Source: Leifsonia williamsii (GTDB lineage: Bacteria > Actinomycetota > Actinomycetes > Actinomycetales > Microbacteriaceae). From it: a stretch of DNA of 64,000 bases. Of the stretch, positions 62,020 to 64,000 are shown piece by piece. A program made the position numbers and the translations under genes. Within the stretch, counting starts at the first letter, position 1. Every line of letters starts with the position of its first letter. The notes beneath the pieces were generated by a model. It searched no databases, was not told where the DNA came from, and saw only the letters and a list, made by a program, of their open reading frames with translations. The DNA is taken from positions 2,604,001 to 2,668,000 of the forward strand of contig NZ_JAROCF010000001.1 of assembly GCF_030433685.1 (NCBI RefSeq), written 5' to 3'.

Positions 62020-64000
62020 CGGTCCGCCCGCGGCCGCTCGGCCCGCTGCCGGTCCGCCCGCTGCCGGTAGTCGCGGATGACGACCTCCCGCCACGGCCCG
62101 ATGGGGTTGCCGCTCCAGCGGCTCCTGTCCGGCACGGTCTCGCCGCGCATGACCAGCGACGCGGGCCCGACGGTGGCGTCGGAACCGATGGCGGCGGCGG
62201 GGAGGATGACGCTGTGCGGGCCCAGCGTGCCCCCGCGCTCGATCGTGACGTGGTCCATGCTCATGATTCGATCATGGAACAGGTGCGTCTGCACGACGCA
62301 CCCGCGGTTGACCGTGGAGGCGTCGCCCAGTTCGACCAGGTCGGCCTCCGGCAGCCAGTAGCTGTCGATCCACGCCCCGCGCCCGATCCGCGCTCCCAGG
62401 CTGCGCAGCCACCAGGCCAGCGCCGGGGTTCCTGCTGCGGCGGAGGCGAACCAGGGCGCGGCCACCATCTCCGTGAACGTGTCTGACACCTCGCTGCGCC
62501 ACACGAACGACGACCACAGGGGGTGCTCGCCGGCCCGCAGCCTCCCGATCAGCGCCCACTTCGCCGCCGTGCTGACGAGGGCGGCCACGGCCCCCGCCAC
62601 GAGCAGGACCGGTCCGCTCAGCACCACGGCCCAGACCAGCCCCCACGACTCGACCCAGGCCAGCATGAGGAACACCGCCAGGCCGATCGCGCACGTCACG
62701 AACACCGGCACGATGCGCATCAGCTCCCAGGCCGCCCTGGCCACGCGCAGCGCCGTCGGCGGGTCGTAGGTGCGGCTGAGGTCGGCGTCCTGCGCGTGCC
62801 TGCGCAGCCGCACGGGCGGCGAGCCGAGCCACGAGGAGCCGGCCTTCGCCTTGCGCGGAGCGAACGACAGCACCGCGACGAGCCCGTCGCGCGGCACCTT
62901 GTTGCCCGCGCCCGCCATCCCCGAGTTGCCGAGGAACGCACGCGCTCCGATGTCGACCGCCGCCACGCGCACGTAGCCGCCGCCCAGCTCGTACGGCGCC
63001 ACGAGGGTGTCGTCGGCGAGGAAGGCGCCGTCGCGGATGCGGGTCATGGCGGGGAGGAGGAGCACGGTCGACGCCTCCACGTCGCGCCCGACCGTCGCGC
63101 CCAGCATCCGCAGCCACACCGGCGTGAACAGGCTGGAGTACAGCGGGAACAGGATCGTCCGCGCCAGGTCGAGCAGCCGCTCCGTCGACCACACCTGCCA
63201 GCCGATGCGGCTCCGGACCGGGTGCACCCCCTCCGACACCCCGAGGCCGAGCAGGCGCACGAGCACGACGACGAGCCCGGCGAGCACCGCGCCGGCGGCG
63301 AGCGTCCCCGGCACCAGCCCGAGGGCGGCGCGACCGGCGAGCTCGGGGAGCGTCGCAGCGCCCCGCGCGATCGCGGCCACGACCGCGCCTCCCGCCGCCA
63401 ACGCCACCACGGGGACGAGCGAGACGACCAGCGACGCCGCCGCATAGGCGGGCACCCAGCGCGTGCGACGCGCGGGGCGCTCCGCGGGCCACCACTCGTG
63501 CGAGCGGCCCACCCGGACCGCGGGCGACCCGGCCCAGTTCTGACCAGCCGGAACCCGACCGAACACGGCCGAACCGGGCGCCACCGTCGCGTTCCGGCCG
63601 ATCTTCGCGCCGGGCATCAGCGAGCTGCGGGCGCCGACCGAGCTGCCGGCGCCGATCCGCACCTCGCCGATACGCACCAGGTCGCCGTCGATCCAGTACC
63701 CGGCGAGGTCGACCTCCGGCTCGATGGACGCACCGGCGCCGATCCGCAGCATGCCGGTGACCGGCGGGAGGGTGTGGAGGTCGACGCCCGGCCCGATCGT
63801 CGCGCCGAGGGCCCGCGCGTAGTAGCTGATCCAGGGCGCGCCCGCGAGGCTGGCAGCGCCGATCTGGTGGGCGACCTGCTCGGCGAGCCAGAGCCGGAGG
63901 TGCACCCCGCCTCCGCGCGGATAGTCTCCCGGCTTCACGCCGGCGAGCAGCAGCCGCGCGGCGACGACCGAGATGGCCATGCGGCCCCACGGGGTGACGA
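62016..64000 (-). CDS. Pls/PosA-type non-ribosomal peptide synthetase, C-terminal part (start beyond window)
   Basis: The frame is open to the right edge, so the N-terminus is missing. The visible 660 residues show three hexapeptide-repeat domains separated by pairs of membrane helices: IGPGVDLHTLPPVTGMLRIG; then LGATVGRDVEASTVLLLPAM; then LGARIGRGAWIDSYWLPE. This is the layout of the C1-C2-C3 domains of epsilon-poly-L-lysine synthetase (Pls), whose missing N-terminal part would be adenylation and carrier domains. Membrane helices lie at about 190-250 and 400-470 in the visible part. The product amino acid is unknown. A carrier-activating enzyme and a peptidase are adjacent. Confidence 0.85.
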   Translation of the reverse strand, partial: VTPWGRMAISVVAARLLLAGVKPGDYPRGGGVHLRLWLAEQVAHQIGAASLAGAPWISYYARALGATIGPGVDLHTLPPVTGMLRIGAGASIEPEVDLAGYWIDGDLVRIGEVRIGAGSSVGARSSLMPGAKIGRNATVAPGSAVFGRVPAGQNWAGSPAVRVGRSHEWWPAERPARRTRWVPAYAAASLVVSLVPVVALAAGGAVVAAIARGAATLPELAGRAALGLVPGTLAAGAVLAGLVVVLVRLLGLGVSEGVHPVRSRIGWQVWSTERLLDLARTILFPLYSSLFTPVWLRMLGATVGRDVEASTVLLLPAMTRIRDGAFLADDTLVAPYELGGGYVRVAAVDIGARAFLGNSGMAGAGNKVPRDGLVAVLSFAPRKAKAGSSWLGSPPVRLRRHAQDADLSRTYDPPTALRVARAAWELMRIVPVFVTCAIGLAVFLMLAWVESWGLVWAVVLSGPVLLVAGAVAALVSTAAKWALIGRLRAGEHPLWSSFVWRSEVSDTFTEMVAAPWFASAAAGTPALAWWLRSLGARIGRGAWIDSYWLPEADLVELGDASTVNRGCVVQTHLFHDRIMSMDHVTIERGGTLGPHSVILPAAAIGSDATVGPASLVMRGETVPDRSRWSGNPIGPWREVVIRDYRQRADRQRAERPRADR

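Overview
The window is about 70% G+C, almost fully coding, and uses many GTG starts, stop/start overlaps and actinobacterial -10 boxes (TANNNT) placed 6-7 bases before the start codon. Gene content and order (comEA-comEC-holA-rpsT-lepA-hemW-hrcA-dnaJ-rsmE-HIT-phoH-ybeY-CNNM-era-leuA-recO-uppS-dusB-dgt-dnaG) fit the chromosome of a Gram-positive actinobacterium, most likely a Leifsonia-like member of the Microbacteriaceae. The family assignment is inferred from gene order and protein flavour, not from a search. No prophage, classical insertion sequence or CRISPR array is visible.

Layout. 1-4171: late-competence DNA-uptake genes (comEA cut by the left edge, comEC) and DNA polymerase III delta. 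4277-5582 (minus): ribosomal protein S20 and an NAD(P)-binding epimerase-like protein. 5699-10747: an amidohydrolase, translation factor LepA, a DUF1990 protein and HemW. 10772-11664 (minus): two DUF4870 membrane proteins. 11768-18940: a CIRCE-controlled hrcA-dnaJ-rsmE run, then HIT-phoH-ybeY-CNNM-era. 19017-23924: a NarL-type two-component system followed by a MacB-like ABC exporter. 24091-27947: a membrane alpha/beta hydrolase translationally coupled to an MprF-like aminoacyl-phosphatidylglycerol synthase. 27979-29878: leuA behind a leucine leader peptide with mutually exclusive hairpins. 29999-41185: recO, uppS, a DsbA/FrnE oxidoreductase, dusB, dgt, dnaG and others, interrupted by a DUF559 nuclease-like gene flanked by inverted copies of a hairpin repeat. 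41356-47775: a dipeptide/oligopeptide ABC importer. 47800-49310: a D-2-hydroxyacid dehydrogenase, tRNA-Asn and a small acidic protein. 49404-52717: a second two-component system, a SHOCT protein and a histidine-kinase-like protein without its phosphoacceptor histidine. 52729-55734: peptide deformylase, a DMT-type membrane protein, a GT4 glycosyltransferase and a CAT-anticodon tRNA. 55752-58146: a molybdopterin oxidoreductase and a fasciclin lipoprotein, divergent and sharing one promoter architecture (CCAATCC-N15-CCGAAC). 58216-59945: a bicupin and a coiled-coil membrane protein. 60038-64000: a 4'-phosphopantetheinyl transferase, an M1 peptidase and the C-terminal part of a Pls/PosA-type poly-amino-acid synthetase cut by the right edge.

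How parts fit together. The right-end cluster reads as a self-contained biosynthetic unit: synthetase, the enzyme that would arm its carrier domain, and a peptidase of the family that includes poly-lysine-degrading enzymes. The 24-28 kb pair would make and remove charged lipids. The two NarL-type systems sit beside likely targets: an ABC exporter for one, and for the other the SHOCT and pseudokinase genes, with a palindrome before each of two transcription units. The items most worth following up are the Pls-like cluster, the repeat-flanked DUF559 gene, the leuA leader, the paired ECF-type promoters and the pseudokinase.
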